From NCBI RefSeq assembly GCF_011516935.1, contig NZ_WOTF01000012.1, forward strand, positions 1 to 58,216: 58,216 nt of DNA, read 5' to 3'. A program made the position numbers and the translations under genes. The stretch comes from Acetobacter farinalis. Its GTDB lineage: Bacteria; Pseudomonadota; Alphaproteobacteria; Acetobacterales; Acetobacteraceae. The notes below the pieces were generated by a model. The model did no database searches, was not told the origin of the DNA, and worked only from the letters and a program-made list of their open reading frames with translations. Below are positions 44,063-54,446 of this stretch, one piece after another. Each line of letters starts with the position of its first letter. Position 1 is the stretch's first letter.

Positions 44063-45139
44063 ATGACCACTCTCATGACCACTCCGCCCGCCCGCGTGCC
44101 CGTCACCATCATCACCGGTTTTCTGGGGGCAGGGAAAACCACGCTGCTGCGCCACCTCCTGCAGAAGGCGCAGGGCCACCGTATTGCCGTGGTGGTGAAT
44201 GAATTCGGTTCTCTGGGGATTGATGGTGAAATCCTGCGGGGGTGCGGTGTGGAAGGGTGCCGGGAGGAGGATATTGTAGAACTCACCAATGGCTGCCTGT
44301 GCTGCACCGTGGCGGATGATTTCCTGCCCACCATGGAAGCTCTGCTGGACCGGGCGGATCCACCGGAGCATGTGGTGATTGAAACCTCCGGCCTAGCCCT
44401 GCCCAAACCTCTGCTGAAGGCTTTTGGCTGGCCCACCGTGCGCAACCGCATGACGGTAGATGGGGTGATTACCGTGCTGGATGCCCCCGCTGTGGCCTCC
44501 GGCCGTTTCGCGGATGACCCGGAAGCCGTGGCGCGCCAGCGTGAGGCGGATCCCTCGCTGGATCATGACAACCCCTTGGCCGAAGTGTTTGAAGACCAGT
44601 TGAACGCGGCGGACCTGATTATCCTGAACAAGACCGACCTTCTGGATGCCGCGCAGCTTGAAGCGGTGGAGGCGGATATCCAGCGCCTCAGCCCCCGCCC
44701 GGTGCGCAGCCTCCGCGCCACGGAAGGGCGGGTGGACCCTGCTGTCCTGCTCGGCCTTGGCGCTGCGGCGGAGGCTGATCTTGATGCCCGCCCCTCCCAC
44801 CATGATGCGGAAGGAGGCGAGCACGAGCATGATGATTTTGAAAGCTTCGTCGTCCCTGTGCCGGAACAGCTCTCTGTGGAACGGTTTCTGACCCTGCTGC
44901 AGGATGTCGCGGCCCGGTATGATGTCCTGCGGATGAAAGGCTTTGCCACCGTGCAGGGCAAAGCCATGCGTCTGGCCGTGCAGGGGGTGGGCACCCGCTT
45001 CCGGCATGAGTTTGACCGCCCCCTGACACCGCAGGACTCCCGCACGGGCCATATTGTGGTGATCGGGCAGAAAGGGTTGGACAAGGCGGCCATCACATCC
45101 GCTCTCACGGCAGACTCGGCCTCGGCCTTCGTGGCCTGA
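44063..45139 (+). CDS. cobW: CobW cobalt-delivery GTPase
   Basis: 358 aa, from ATG 44063 seven nt after the previous stop. G3E GTPase: P-loop GFLGAGKTT, CLCC metal motif (GCLCCTV), Walker B-like VVIETSG, NKTD. His/Glu-rich stretch (HHDAEGGEHEHDD) typical for metal binding lies before the C-terminal CobW_C domain. It is thought to deliver Co(II) to the CobNST chelatase. A second possible ATG is four codons in. Confidence 0.95.
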   Translation: MTTLMTTPPARVPVTIITGFLGAGKTTLLRHLLQKAQGHRIAVVVNEFGSLGIDGEILRGCGVEGCREEDIVELTNGCLCCTVADDFLPTMEALLDRADPPEHVVIETSGLALPKPLLKAFGWPTVRNRMTVDGVITVLDAPAVASGRFADDPEAVARQREADPSLDHDNPLAEVFEDQLNAADLIILNKTDLLDAAQLEAVEADIQRLSPRPVRSLRATEGRVDPAVLLGLGAAAEADLDARPSHHDAEGGEHEHDDFESFVVPVPEQLSVERFLTLLQDVAARYDVLRMKGFATVQGKAMRLAVQGVGTRFRHEFDRPLTPQDSRTGHIVVIGQKGLDKAAITSALTADSASAFVA

Positions 45140-45157
45140 TCAGGCAGGGCCGCCCGC

Positions 45158-48100
45158 ATGCACCTTCTTGTTCGGGAAAACAGGACGCTTGATGAGCAGG
45201 ACGCGGCGGAAGACCTCGGCCTGCCTTCGGCTGATCTGGTGGTGCTCTCCTTTACGGAGAGTGACCTGCTTGGCCTGCTCCACGCGCAGGAGCGGCTGAA
45301 GGAAGAGGCGGGCCTTACAGCGCCTTCCCTTCAGGTCACCAGTCTGGTGCGGCTGCGCCACCCCATGTCGGTGGACCTGTATCTGGAAACCACACTGGCG
45401 CAGGCCCGGTGCGTGGTGGTGCGGCTGCTTGGCGGGCTGGATTACTGGCGCTACGGCGCGGAGGAACTGGCCGCGTGGTGCCGCGCGCATGGCGTGCCAC
45501 TGGCCCTGCTGCCGGGTGAGGCCCGGCCGCAGGAAGCTGATACCGCCCCGCAGCCTGCAAGCGCGCCGCAAGCGGACGCGGCCTCTGCCGGAACGGCGGA
45601 TGATGCGCGTCTGGCTGAACTTTCAACCATTCCTCCTGACATCAGGAGCCGCCTGAACGGATTTTTCCAGTATGGCGGTGTGCGAAATATGGTCGCCGCC
45701 CTGCGCCTGATGGCCAGTATTGCGGGCAAGGGGGCGGATGAGGGCGCGCAACCGGAGCCTCTGCCGCGCTGGGGGCTGTATCGTGCTGTGGCCGGGGCTG
45801 CGGTGCGCCGGACAACCGCTTCGGGCCGCAGCATCCAGACCCGCACAGGGGGCCTGCCGCCCGGCACGGCCCTGCGGGCAACACTGCTGTTCTACCGTGC
45901 CCATCTTGTGGTGGGGGATATTGCCGCACTCGAAGCTTTGGCCGAGGCGATGGCGGCGGAAGGGTGCACGGTGGAGATGCTGTTTGTCACATCTCTCAAA
46001 GACCCTGCTGCCGCCAGAGGTGTTGCGGAGCGCCTTCAGCAGTTCAGGCCGGATGTCGTGCTGAACGCCACAGTGTTTTCTTCCGGGTCTGCCCCGGAGG
46101 TTTCAGGCGCGAATGCGCCTTCGGGCAGCACACAGGGGAACGCGCCGCTTGCGGTGGCGGACGCCCCTATTCTGCAGGTGCTGCAACCGGGCGTTACACA
46201 GGCAATGTGGGCGCGCAGCCCGCGCGGCCTCTCCCGGTCGGACCTCGCCATGCAGGTGGTGTTGCCGGAACTCGATGGCAGCATCGCCACACTCCCGGTG
46301 TCCTTCCGGGCAGAAGCCCCTCCCGGTCTGCCCGCCGCTCGCGTGCCGTATGAACCCGGCATCCGGCATACCGTGGCGCGTGCGCTGGCGTGGGCGCGGT
46401 TGCGGCATCTCGTTCCGGCGCAGCGCCGCGTGGGTCTTGTCCTGTCCGATTATCCGGGTGCCGGGCTGGCTGCGGAAACCGGGCATGTCGCCCATGCCGT
46501 GGGGCTGGACGGGTTTGCCAGCCTTGCTTCCATTCTCGCGCTGCTGCGGGCGGAGGGGTACGAGACAGGCCCCACGCCCCTGCCGGGGCCGGAAAAACTG
46601 GTGGCCCTGCTGGCTCATACCGCACCGGCTCCCCTGTTCCATGTCGCCACCTACCGTGCCCTCGCCGCCGGGCTGGATGCCACGTTCATGGCCTCCGTCA
46701 CACAGGCCTGGGGGGAACCGGAGCAGGACCCTGCCGTGCAGGATGGCCTGTTTCACATGCGGGTGTTGGAGCTGGGGAACCTGACACTCGCCGTCCAGCC
46801 GGACCGAGGGCAGAGTGCGGAACGCAAAGCGCTGTATCACTGCCCGGATACGCCGCCCTGCCATGCTTATGTAGCGTTCTACCTGTGGTTGCGGCTTGTG
46901 CGGCGGCTGGATGCCTTGGTGCATCTGGGCACACATGGCACGCTGGAATGGCTACCCGGCAAGGCTGCGGCACTGTCGGCCTCCTGCGCTCCAGCGGTGC
47001 TGGCAGGGTCTTTGCCGATTATCTACCCGTTTATTGTCAATAATCCGGGGGAAGCCGCCACGGCGCGGCGGCGGCTGGGCGCTGTAACCATCGGGCATAT
47101 GACCCCGCCTGTCATGCAGGCGGAGCTTTCTCCAGACATGCAGGCACTGGAACGGCTGATTGATGAATATGCCGAGGCTGATGGCCTTGACCCGCGCCGG
47201 GGTGCCCTCCTGCGCAAGGAGATTCTGGAAAAAGCAGCGCGAACCGGTGTTCTTTCAGAAAGCGGGGTCCGCCCCGGTGAGGATGATGACGCCGAGGCAC
47301 TTGCCCGTCTGGATGCTTATCTGTGTGATGTAAAAGATCTGCAAATTCGTGATGGCCTGCATATTTTTGGCCAGATCGCCCCCAAATCAGACTGCCTTGT
47401 GCAGACTATTTTTCAGGCCTGCACGGGTGGAACGGAGGCCGCCGGGCGTCAGGAACAGGCACAAAAGGCATCCGCGAGCAGGATGTCCTCCGCAGCGATT
47501 GAAAACAGTACACACTTTCAGGATGTTCCCTGTCAAAACAAGAGTGTTTCACAACAGGAGGTGGAACGCCGCATCCGGCAGAGCGGTTCGGCGGAAGCAC
47601 AGGCGCTGCTGGCGGCGCTGTCCGGCCGGTTTGTGCCGCCCGGCCCGGCAGGCGCTCCCACGCGCGGGCGGCTGGATGTGCTGCCTACCGGGCGCAACCT
47701 GTTCACGCTGGACCCGCGTGCCCTGCCCACACCCTCCGCCATGCAACTGGCGGCAAAAATGGAAACAGTGCTGCTCACACGGCACATGCAGGAACAGGGT
47801 GAGCCCTTGACCCGCCTTGTCATGGACCTGTGGGGCTCCGCGAGCCTGCGCACTGGGGGGGAGGATATGGCGCTCGCCCTGCGCCTGATGGGGGTGGAGG
47901 TGCAGCGCGCTGCGGGCACGGGGCATGTCAGCGGGTTTGAAATTATCCCGCTGCCTTTGCTCAACCGCCCGCGTGTGGATGTCACCCTGCGGATCTCCGG
48001 CCTGTTCCGGGATGCCTTTCCGGGTCAGATCGCCCTGTTTGATCAGGTGGTGAGTGCCGTGGCAGCCCGACGTGAACCACCGGAGTGGAATCCTCTGGCG

Positions 48101-49114
48101 GCCAGTGTGCGCGGGCTGGAAGGGGAAGCCCGCACCCGCGCCACAGCCCGCATTTTTGGTGCGGCGGCGGGCACGTATGGCACCGGGCTTGAGGCCGCCC
48201 TGCAAACCGGCGCGTGGCAGGATCAGGCCGCACTGGCGCAGGCGTGGCTGGAAGGCTCCGCATGGACCTACGGCGGCGGGCGGGATGGCAGGCAGGATGC
48301 CGCCGCTCTGGCCAGCCTGCTGGGTCAGGCGGAGGCTGTGTTGCACGTGCAGGACCATGCTGAAGCAGACATGCTGGAAAGCCCGGAAAACGCAGCGCAT
48401 GAGGGCGGCCTGGCGGCAGCGGCGGCGGCGCAGGGGGGCAGCCCGGCCCTTTGGCATGGGGACACATCCCGCCCGGACACCCCCCGCCTGCGGAGCACCG
48501 CGCAGGAAGTGGCGCGTCTTGTGCGCGGGCGGCTTGGCAACCCGCGCTGGATTGAGGGCCTGCAACGGCACGGCTACGCAGGCGCTGCGGAACTGGCACG
48601 CGGGCTGGATGCCCTGCACGGGTTTGCCGCCACCTTGCCGGAGCGGTTTGACCAGCAGTTTGACAGGGTTTTTGCCGTCACTCTGGGGGATGAGGCCTGT
48701 AACGCGTTCCTCCTGCGTGAGAACCCGGCAGCGCGGGAGGCCATGCGTGCTCGCTTTGCCGAGGCCTGGCGGCGTGGCCTGTGGCACCCACGCGGGAACA
48801 GCGTGGCGCAGGTTTTGGAAGACGCCGCCCCTCCGGTGCTGCACCCGGCGCAAAACCAGAGCGGTGATCAGAATCAGAACCAGACGTGGCAGAACCAGAG
48901 CGCGCACTCGGCCCAGAGCCGCAATGCGCCTGCGGCTCTGGCACAGTTTGCGCTACCGGGTGTGGCTTCAGGCGTGATACAGAGCGAGGCTCTGGTCCAG
49001 AACCCCTTTATTGCCGGGGGCGTTGGGGCAGGCTGGAGTGCGGCCTCCGGTTTGCAGGAGATATCGCTCCAGAACACCTCTCCGGGCCTGCAGGTCCGTG
49101 GGGGCAGGGCATGA
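45158..49114 (+). CDS. cobN: Cobaltochelatase subunit CobN
   Basis: 1318 aa, the large substrate-binding subunit that inserts Co(II) into hydrogenobyrinate a,c-diamide with CobS and CobT (not in this window). Conserved blocks include HLGTHGTLEWLPGKAAALS and YPFIVNNPGEAATARRR, then ALPTPSAMQLAAKM. An insert near residues 765-810 and a Gln/Asn-rich C-terminal extension (about 1220-1318) are not typical CobN, see findings. The stop overlaps the cobB start. Confidence 0.95.
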   Translation: MHLLVRENRTLDEQDAAEDLGLPSADLVVLSFTESDLLGLLHAQERLKEEAGLTAPSLQVTSLVRLRHPMSVDLYLETTLAQARCVVVRLLGGLDYWRYGAEELAAWCRAHGVPLALLPGEARPQEADTAPQPASAPQADAASAGTADDARLAELSTIPPDIRSRLNGFFQYGGVRNMVAALRLMASIAGKGADEGAQPEPLPRWGLYRAVAGAAVRRTTASGRSIQTRTGGLPPGTALRATLLFYRAHLVVGDIAALEALAEAMAAEGCTVEMLFVTSLKDPAAARGVAERLQQFRPDVVLNATVFSSGSAPEVSGANAPSGSTQGNAPLAVADAPILQVLQPGVTQAMWARSPRGLSRSDLAMQVVLPELDGSIATLPVSFRAEAPPGLPAARVPYEPGIRHTVARALAWARLRHLVPAQRRVGLVLSDYPGAGLAAETGHVAHAVGLDGFASLASILALLRAEGYETGPTPLPGPEKLVALLAHTAPAPLFHVATYRALAAGLDATFMASVTQAWGEPEQDPAVQDGLFHMRVLELGNLTLAVQPDRGQSAERKALYHCPDTPPCHAYVAFYLWLRLVRRLDALVHLGTHGTLEWLPGKAAALSASCAPAVLAGSLPIIYPFIVNNPGEAATARRRLGAVTIGHMTPPVMQAELSPDMQALERLIDEYAEADGLDPRRGALLRKEILEKAARTGVLSESGVRPGEDDDAEALARLDAYLCDVKDLQIRDGLHIFGQIAPKSDCLVQTIFQACTGGTEAAGRQEQAQKASASRMSSAAIENSTHFQDVPCQNKSVSQQEVERRIRQSGSAEAQALLAALSGRFVPPGPAGAPTRGRLDVLPTGRNLFTLDPRALPTPSAMQLAAKMETVLLTRHMQEQGEPLTRLVMDLWGSASLRTGGEDMALALRLMGVEVQRAAGTGHVSGFEIIPLPLLNRPRVDVTLRISGLFRDAFPGQIALFDQVVSAVAARREPPEWNPLAASVRGLEGEARTRATARIFGAAAGTYGTGLEAALQTGAWQDQAALAQAWLEGSAWTYGGGRDGRQDAAALASLLGQAEAVLHVQDHAEADMLESPENAAHEGGLAAAAAAQGGSPALWHGDTSRPDTPRLRSTAQEVARLVRGRLGNPRWIEGLQRHGYAGAAELARGLDALHGFAATLPERFDQQFDRVFAVTLGDEACNAFLLRENPAAREAMRARFAEAWRRGLWHPRGNSVAQVLEDAAPPVLHPAQNQSGDQNQNQTWQNQSAHSAQSRNAPAALAQFALPGVASGVIQSEALVQNPFIAGGVGAGWSAASGLQEISLQNTSPGLQVRGGRA

Positions 49115-50595
49115 GCGCACGGGCCATCATGGTGGCGGCACCCCGCTCCGGCGGGGGGAAAACCACAGTCACACTGGCCCTGCTGGCGGCCTTCCGGCGG
49201 CGGGGCATCCGGGTGGGGGCAGCCAAAACCGGCCCGGATTATATTGACCCCGCCTTTCACGCGGCTCTCACCGGTCGCCCCGGCCTCAATCTGGATAGCT
49301 GGTGCATGAACCCGGCCCTGCTGGCCGCCACGCTGGATGCCGCCCGGCAGGATGTGGAACTTGTGGTGATTGAATCCGCCATGGGGCTGTTTGACGGCCT
49401 CGTGGCGCCGGATGGTGCGCGTGGTGCGCCGTCCGATATCGCCGCCCGGTTTGGCATTCCCGTGCTGCTGGTGCTGGATGTATCCGGTCAGGGCCAGACG
49501 GTGGGGGCCGTGGCGCACGGGTTTGCTACATGGCAGCCGGATGTGCGGGTGGCGGGCGTGGTGCTCAACCGGGTGGCCTCCCCGCGCCATGCGAGACTGA
49601 CGGAAGACGCCATCCGCGCGGCGGGCCTGCCGGTGTGCGGCACGCTGCTCCGCCAGCCCGGCACGCCTTTGCCGGAGCGGCATCTGGGCCTTGTGCAGGC
49701 GCGGGAGCATGAAGGCCTGACAGACTGGCTGGAAGATCTGGCAGACAAGGCCGAGCGCGAGCTGGACCTTGATGCCATTCTGGCCCTTGCCAGCCCTCTG
49801 CCGGAGCCTCTGCTGCCGGGGGCGCTCTCTTCCGCACTTCTTCCCCCCGAAAGAAACCAGCCAGACACATCTCTGTCGCGGCACCCCGCTCCGGCAGCTT
49901 TGCCCTCTGGAGTTCTGCCGCCTCCCGGCCAGCGCATTGCTCTGGCGGATGATGCCGCGTTTTCCTTCCTCTACGGTCACCTTGCCCTGTTCTGGCGGCA
50001 GGCCGGGGCGGAACTGGTGCCGTTCTCACCTCTGGCGGACGAGGGCCCGGACCCCTCCTGTGATGTCTGCTGGCTGCCCGGCGGTTACCCGGAGCTGCAT
50101 GCGGGACGGCTGGCTGCGGCGGAGAGGTTCCGTCAGGGGCTGGTGGATTTCGCCCGGACCCGCCCGGTCCACGGTGAGTGCGGGGGCTTTATGGTTCTGG
50201 GTGAGGCGCTGGAAGATGCGGAAGGCGTCTCCCATCGCATGACCGGCCTGCTGGGGCATGTCACCTCTTTTGCGCGGCGTAAACTCACTCTGGGTTATCG
50301 GGAGGCCACCCTGCTTGCACCGGGTGTGCTGGGGCAGGCCGGAGCCACCCTGCGCGGGCACGAATTCCATTACGCCACGGTGCTGGAGGCCGGGGCAGAT
50401 ACCCCGCTTGCCCACCTGCGGGCGGGCGATGGCACAGCACTTGGCCCCTGTGGCGGGCGCAGGGGCGGGGTGTCAGGTTCATTTTTTCATGTGCTGGCTT
50501 GTGGTGCAGCCTCGTCGGCTCCACATCGTGCGGTGTTTGACGATCGGTTTTCTGAAAACACGCCTTCTGAAAATGTCACGTACCAGAGGGCGTGA
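49111..50595 (+). CDS. cobB: (Hydrogeno)cobyrinate a,c-diamide synthase
   Basis: 494 aa from ATG 49111 (ATGA overlap with cobN). The N-terminal domain has a P-loop-like APRSGGGKTTV and KTGPDYIDPAFH. The C-terminal class-I glutaminase domain has catalytic Cys in VHGECGGFMVLGEALEDAEG. It amidates side chains a and c using glutamine and ATP. The protein comes after CobN in the operon although it acts before it in the aerobic route. Confidence 0.93.
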   Translation: MSARAIMVAAPRSGGGKTTVTLALLAAFRRRGIRVGAAKTGPDYIDPAFHAALTGRPGLNLDSWCMNPALLAATLDAARQDVELVVIESAMGLFDGLVAPDGARGAPSDIAARFGIPVLLVLDVSGQGQTVGAVAHGFATWQPDVRVAGVVLNRVASPRHARLTEDAIRAAGLPVCGTLLRQPGTPLPERHLGLVQAREHEGLTDWLEDLADKAERELDLDAILALASPLPEPLLPGALSSALLPPERNQPDTSLSRHPAPAALPSGVLPPPGQRIALADDAAFSFLYGHLALFWRQAGAELVPFSPLADEGPDPSCDVCWLPGGYPELHAGRLAAAERFRQGLVDFARTRPVHGECGGFMVLGEALEDAEGVSHRMTGLLGHVTSFARRKLTLGYREATLLAPGVLGQAGATLRGHEFHYATVLEAGADTPLAHLRAGDGTALGPCGGRRGGVSGSFFHVLACGAASSAPHRAVFDDRFSENTPSENVTYQRA

Positions 50596-50635
50596 GAGCA
50601 GTACAGAACAGGCCCCGCGGTCTGAGGAGAGAAAA

Positions 50636-51280
50636 ATGGCGCAGTCTTTCCCGGTTTTATTGGTGCGCCATGCGCCTGTGATGGTGCCGGATGGCATGTG
50701 TTACGGGCGGCAGGACGTTGCCCTGCGTCCGGGGTGGGAAGGGATGACATCCGGGCTGGCGGTGCTGGCGCAGGGGGCGGTGTGCGAGGTTCTGTACAGC
50801 TCCCCGGCGGCCCGCTGCCAGCAGATGGCCCGTAAACTTGCCGCCACCACGGGCATGGATCTGCGGATTGATGCGCGTCTGGCCGAACTCGATTTTGGCG
50901 AATGGGAAGGCCAGCTCTGGGAGAATATTGATCGCGGCCTGCTGGATGCCTGGGCGGCGGATCCGGAAGGCTTCGTGCCGCCGGGGGGCGAAAGCGGCGG
51001 GGGGCTGGGCCGCCGTGTTCTGTCCTTCTGGCAGGATGTGCATCAGGCGGGCACACCGGCCTGCGTGCTCTCTCATGGTGGCCCGCTGCGTGTGCTCAGT
51101 GCGCTGGCGGCGGGCACCCCGCCGGAACTGCTGGCCCCGTCCATGCCGCAGGGATTTGCCCGGCTATTCATGGTGGATGCCCATGTAAAAACCGGGGCGT
51201 ATAACGCCGCACCCGAAACCGCACCCGGCTCATGGTCGGGGAGCCACCGCCCTCTCACGGCAGAGAACACCCTGACATGA
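50636..51280 (+). CDS. Histidine phosphatase, alpha-ribazole phosphatase-like
   Basis: 214 aa from ATG 50636 (GAGGAGAG upstream). Phosphoglycerate-mutase fold: LVRHAPV (catalytic His), YSSPAARCQQMARKLA, LAELDFGEWEG and SHGGPLRVL. In a cob operon it probably dephosphorylates alpha-ribazole-5-phosphate or adenosylcobalamin phosphate, hence CobC-like, but a gene symbol would be ambiguous because CobC means different proteins in different species. The stop overlaps the cobO start. Confidence 0.88.
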   Translation: MAQSFPVLLVRHAPVMVPDGMCYGRQDVALRPGWEGMTSGLAVLAQGAVCEVLYSSPAARCQQMARKLAATTGMDLRIDARLAELDFGEWEGQLWENIDRGLLDAWAADPEGFVPPGGESGGGLGRRVLSFWQDVHQAGTPACVLSHGGPLRVLSALAAGTPPELLAPSMPQGFARLFMVDAHVKTGAYNAAPETAPGSWSGSHRPLTAENTLT

Positions 51281-51951
51281 CTTCTTCCTCACCACCTTCC
51301 TCCCCGGAGCCTGCCACCACACCAGCCGAAAGCCGCCCTGTGGCGGACCAGCAGGAGGACGCAGTGCGCCACCGTGAAAAAATGCAGAAGCGCAAGGCCG
51401 TGCAGGATCAGGAGGTCGCGGGGAAGCTGATCGAAAAAGGACTGCTCATGGTCCATACCGGGCCGGGCAAAGGCAAATCGACCGCCGCATTCGGACTGGT
51501 CCTGCGCACGCTGGGCTATGGGCGGCGCGTGGTGGTGGTGCAGTTCATCAAGGGCGCGTGGGACACGGGCGAACGCCGGGCGCTGGAGCGGTTTGAGGAT
51601 CTTGTGGAGTTCCACACGCTGGGTGAAGGCTTTACGTGGGAAACACAGGACCGCGCGCGGGATATCGCGGCCTGCCAGCGGGCATGGGCTGTTGCCGCGC
51701 AGGCACTCTCCCGCCCGGATGTCGCCCTTGTGGTGCTGGATGAACTCAATATCGCCTTGCGGTATGAGTATCTGCCCCTGCCGGAAGTTCTGGCCACACT
51801 GGCCGCCCGGCCCCCCGGCCAGCATGTAGTGATCACGGGCCGCAATGCGAAACCGGAACTGGTTGAGGCGGCTGATCTGGTGACAGACATGACCCTCGTC
51901 AAACACCATTTCCGTGAGGGTGTTCGCGCCCAGCAGGGAGTGGAGTTTTGA
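51277..51951 (+). CDS. cobO: Corrinoid adenosyltransferase (BtuR/CobO type)
   Basis: 224 aa. The first 40 residues are disordered, Ser/Pro/Gln-rich. P-loop [14 protein letters not shown], then [15 protein letters not shown] and [15 protein letters not shown]. It transfers the 5'-deoxyadenosyl group from ATP to Co(I) corrinoids. Start ATG overlaps the phosphatase stop; the stop overlaps the TTG start of cobQ. Confidence 0.95.
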   Translation: MTSSSPPSSPEPATTPAESRPVADQQEDAVRHREKMQKRKAVQDQEVAGKLIEKGLLMVHTGPGKGKSTAAFGLVLRTLGYGRRVVVVQFIKGAWDTGERRALERFEDLVEFHTLGEGFTWETQDRARDIAACQRAWAVAAQALSRPDVALVVLDELNIALRYEYLPLPEVLATLAARPPGQHVVITGRNAKPELVEAADLVTDMTLVKHHFREGVRAQQGVEF

Positions 51952-53522
51952 GCGCCCGGGTGCTGATGGTGCAGGGAACGGGGTCGAGTGTCGGGAAATC
52001 AACTCTGGTGGCCGGGCTGGCGCGGGCCTTTACCCGGCGGGGCCTGCGGGTGCGGCCCTTTAAACCGCAAAACATGTCCAATAATGCCGCAGTTACGGCA
52101 GATGGCGGGGAAATAGGCCGCGCACAGGCTCTTCAGGCCCGCGCCTGCGGCGTGCCGCCTGTGGTGGATATGAATCCGGTGCTCCTCAAACCACAGGGTG
52201 AAACCGGGGCGCAACTGGTGGTGCGCGGGCGTGTGCGGGGCACGCTGGGCGCACGGGAGTATCAGAGCAGAAAGGATCAGCTTCTTTCTGAAGTCGTCGA
52301 AAGTTTTCAAAATCTGGCACAGCAGGCGGATCTTGTGCTGGTGGAAGGCGCTGGCTCGGCTTCAGAAATCAATTTGCGGGCGCGGGACATTGCCAATATG
52401 GGCTTTGCACAGGCTGTGGATACCCCTGTGGTTCTGGTGGGGGATATTGACCGTGGGGGCGTGATTGCCAGCCTTGTGGGCACGCAGGTTGTCCTGTCGC
52501 CCGAGGATGCCCAACGCATCAAAGGCTTCATCGTGAACAGAATGCGAGGGGATACCTCATTGTTTCATGATGGAATGGCCTTCATCGCGCAGCGCACCGG
52601 CTGGGCCGCCCTCGGCCTCGTGCCGCACCTGCCCACTGTGCGCACCCTCCCGGCGGAAGATACGGCGGACCTGCTTGCCACACTCACTCACGGCACCCGC
52701 CCCCCTGTGTACATTTCTGTGCATAACGGGGATACTCCCCCTCTGCGCATTGCCGTGCCGCTGCTGCCGCTGATTGCGAATTTTGATGATCTGGACCCCC
52801 TGCGTTCAGAACCCGGCGTGCAGCTTCTGCCTGTGCAACGCGGCCAGCGCCTGCCGGAGTGTGATCTTGTGCTGCTGCCCGGCTCCAAGGGTACACTGGC
52901 TGACCTAGCTACCTTCCGGGCCGAAGGCTGGGCGCAGGATCTTGCGGCTCATCTGGCACGCGGCGGGCATGTCATGGGGGTGTGCGGCGGGTATCAGATG
53001 CTGGGTGAAGCCGTGGCAGACCCGCACGGCACGGAAGGGCCTGCCGGTCAGGCTGAAGGACTGGGCCTTCTGGCGGTGCAGACCGTGCTGAGTTCTGAAA
53101 AGCATCTGGAAGACGCATCCGGGTTCCTTGCCGGAACGACAGCACCTGTCTCCGGATATGAAATGCACACAGGCCGCACCACGGGCGCGGACCGTGCGCG
53201 CCCGCTGCTCATGCTGAACGGGGTGGAGGAAGGCGCATGCTCAGCCAATGGTCAGGTTTATGGCACATATCTGCACGGCATTTTTCATGAGCGCGCCGCC
53301 CGGCTGGCCCTGTTGGCCCGCGTGGGGGGTGCCGCCTTCCGCCTCGGCGGCACATGGTACGAAGCTCCCCTGCCTGCACATCATGATAGCGTGACAGAAC
53401 AGGCGCTCAACGCGCTGGCTGACCATCTGGAAACCCATATTGATCTGGATGCCCTGCTGGCGCTGGCACGTGCGCCAGCCCCCTTCCGCCCGGTTGCCAC
53501 GGCAGGGCAGGGCGGGACATAA
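51948..53522 (+). CDS. cobQ: Adenosylcobyric acid synthase
   Basis: 524 aa. The frame begins at TTG 51948 ([23 protein letters not shown]); CAGGGAGTGGAG lies just upstream and a TTGA overlap with cobO supports it, making this an unusual but likely start. Other motifs are [24 protein letters not shown] and the glutaminase block [14 protein letters not shown] with the catalytic Cys. Amidates positions b, d, e and g of adenosylcobyrinate. Last gene of the operon. Confidence 0.95.
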   Translation: MSARVLMVQGTGSSVGKSTLVAGLARAFTRRGLRVRPFKPQNMSNNAAVTADGGEIGRAQALQARACGVPPVVDMNPVLLKPQGETGAQLVVRGRVRGTLGAREYQSRKDQLLSEVVESFQNLAQQADLVLVEGAGSASEINLRARDIANMGFAQAVDTPVVLVGDIDRGGVIASLVGTQVVLSPEDAQRIKGFIVNRMRGDTSLFHDGMAFIAQRTGWAALGLVPHLPTVRTLPAEDTADLLATLTHGTRPPVYISVHNGDTPPLRIAVPLLPLIANFDDLDPLRSEPGVQLLPVQRGQRLPECDLVLLPGSKGTLADLATFRAEGWAQDLAAHLARGGHVMGVCGGYQMLGEAVADPHGTEGPAGQAEGLGLLAVQTVLSSEKHLEDASGFLAGTTAPVSGYEMHTGRTTGADRARPLLMLNGVEEGACSANGQVYGTYLHGIFHERAARLALLARVGGAAFRLGGTWYEAPLPAHHDSVTEQALNALADHLETHIDLDALLALARAPAPFRPVATAGQGGT

Positions 53523-53560
53523 AAAAAGCGCGGTGCGTCCTCAGGGGAAGGCACCGCGCT
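53520..53560 (-). terminator. Intrinsic terminator of mscS (minus strand)
   Basis: Perfect AGCGCGGTGC / GCACCGCGCT stem with a 14-nt loop (53527-53560), followed on the minus strand by TTTTTTTAT. It lies immediately after the cobQ stop and may also halt plus-strand transcription. Confidence 0.85.
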
Positions 53561-53633
53561 GAAAACGCAACACGAAGGAAAACGCGTTATCCGGTTTTCC
53601 TGCCTGATGTCGCCTTGAGAGAGCCTTTCGGGA

Positions 53634-54446
53634 TCACTCCGCGGCGCGTGTGGTAACACCCAGACGGAACCCCGCCTGTTTCAGAGCCTGAATGGCGGCC
53701 TCAGAATAGGTTCCAACCAGTGGCGTTACAGTGGCGGGCGCGCACCAGAAGCTGAGAGTGGCGGACACATTCGCAGCCTGCGGCAGGAACGTGACAGACG
53801 GTGCGGGTGTTTTCAGCACCTGCGCATCATTCTCCACCAGAGCGAGCAGAAGGGTGCGGGCCTGATCAATATTGTCATTATAGTCAATCAGGAGGGTGAC
53901 GGACGCCTGAAGCCTGTCAGACTGTGAACTGTTGATAACAATATTGTTCGAAAGTGTGCCATTGGGCACATACACCAGCTTATTCTGCGCATCACGCAGC
54001 ACAGTGCGGAACATCTCGATGGATTCTACAGTGCCCACGCTGCCGCCTGCATTGATGGAATCACCAACCTTGAAGGGGCGGAAGAGCAGAATCAGAACCC
54101 CACCGGCAAAGTTGGCAAGGCTTCCCTGCAGGGCCATACCCACAGCCAGACCTGCCGCCCCCAGAACCGCGACGAACGAGGTTGTGGCAATCCCGACCAT
54201 GGACGCCACGCTGATCAGCAGCAGCGCCTTCATCAACAGGCCGGCAACACTCAGCAGGAAGCCCTGCAAGGTTGGCTCGATATGGCTCGCTACCATCATC
54301 CGGCCCATGGCGCGCGTCACCATGTTGATGATTTTCCAGCCAACCAGCAACACGACAAGCGCCAGCACAACCTGCCCCGTATAGCTCAATACTGCGGGCA
54401 GCCAGGTATTAAACTGGTTCCATAAAGAATTGACCTGATGTTCCAT
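53634..54446 (-). CDS. mscS: Small-conductance mechanosensitive channel
   Basis: 270 aa from ATG 54446, chosen because AAGG lies 6 nt upstream; ATG two codons earlier is too close to it. Three N-terminal helices, pore helix TM3 with AAGLAVGMALQGSLANFAGGVLILLFRPFKVGD (Gly/Ala packing typical of MscS) and a beta/vestibule domain after it. Short MscS type, about the length of Escherichia coli MscS (286 aa). Protects against hypo-osmotic shock. Confidence 0.93.
   Translation of the reverse strand: MEHQVNSLWNQFNTWLPAVLSYTGQVVLALVVLLVGWKIINMVTRAMGRMMVASHIEPTLQGFLLSVAGLLMKALLLISVASMVGIATTSFVAVLGAAGLAVGMALQGSLANFAGGVLILLFRPFKVGDSINAGGSVGTVESIEMFRTVLRDAQNKLVYVPNGTLSNNIVINSSQSDRLQASVTLLIDYNDNIDQARTLLLALVENDAQVLKTPAPSVTFLPQAANVSATLSFWCAPATVTPLVGTYSEAAIQALKQAGFRLGVTTRAAE

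Noticed and set aside
43420..44451. 343-codon minus-strand frame opposite the DUF1636 and cobW genes
   Set aside because: Low-complexity Arg/Gly-rich product typical of a GC-rich shadow frame; the plus-strand genes are well supported.
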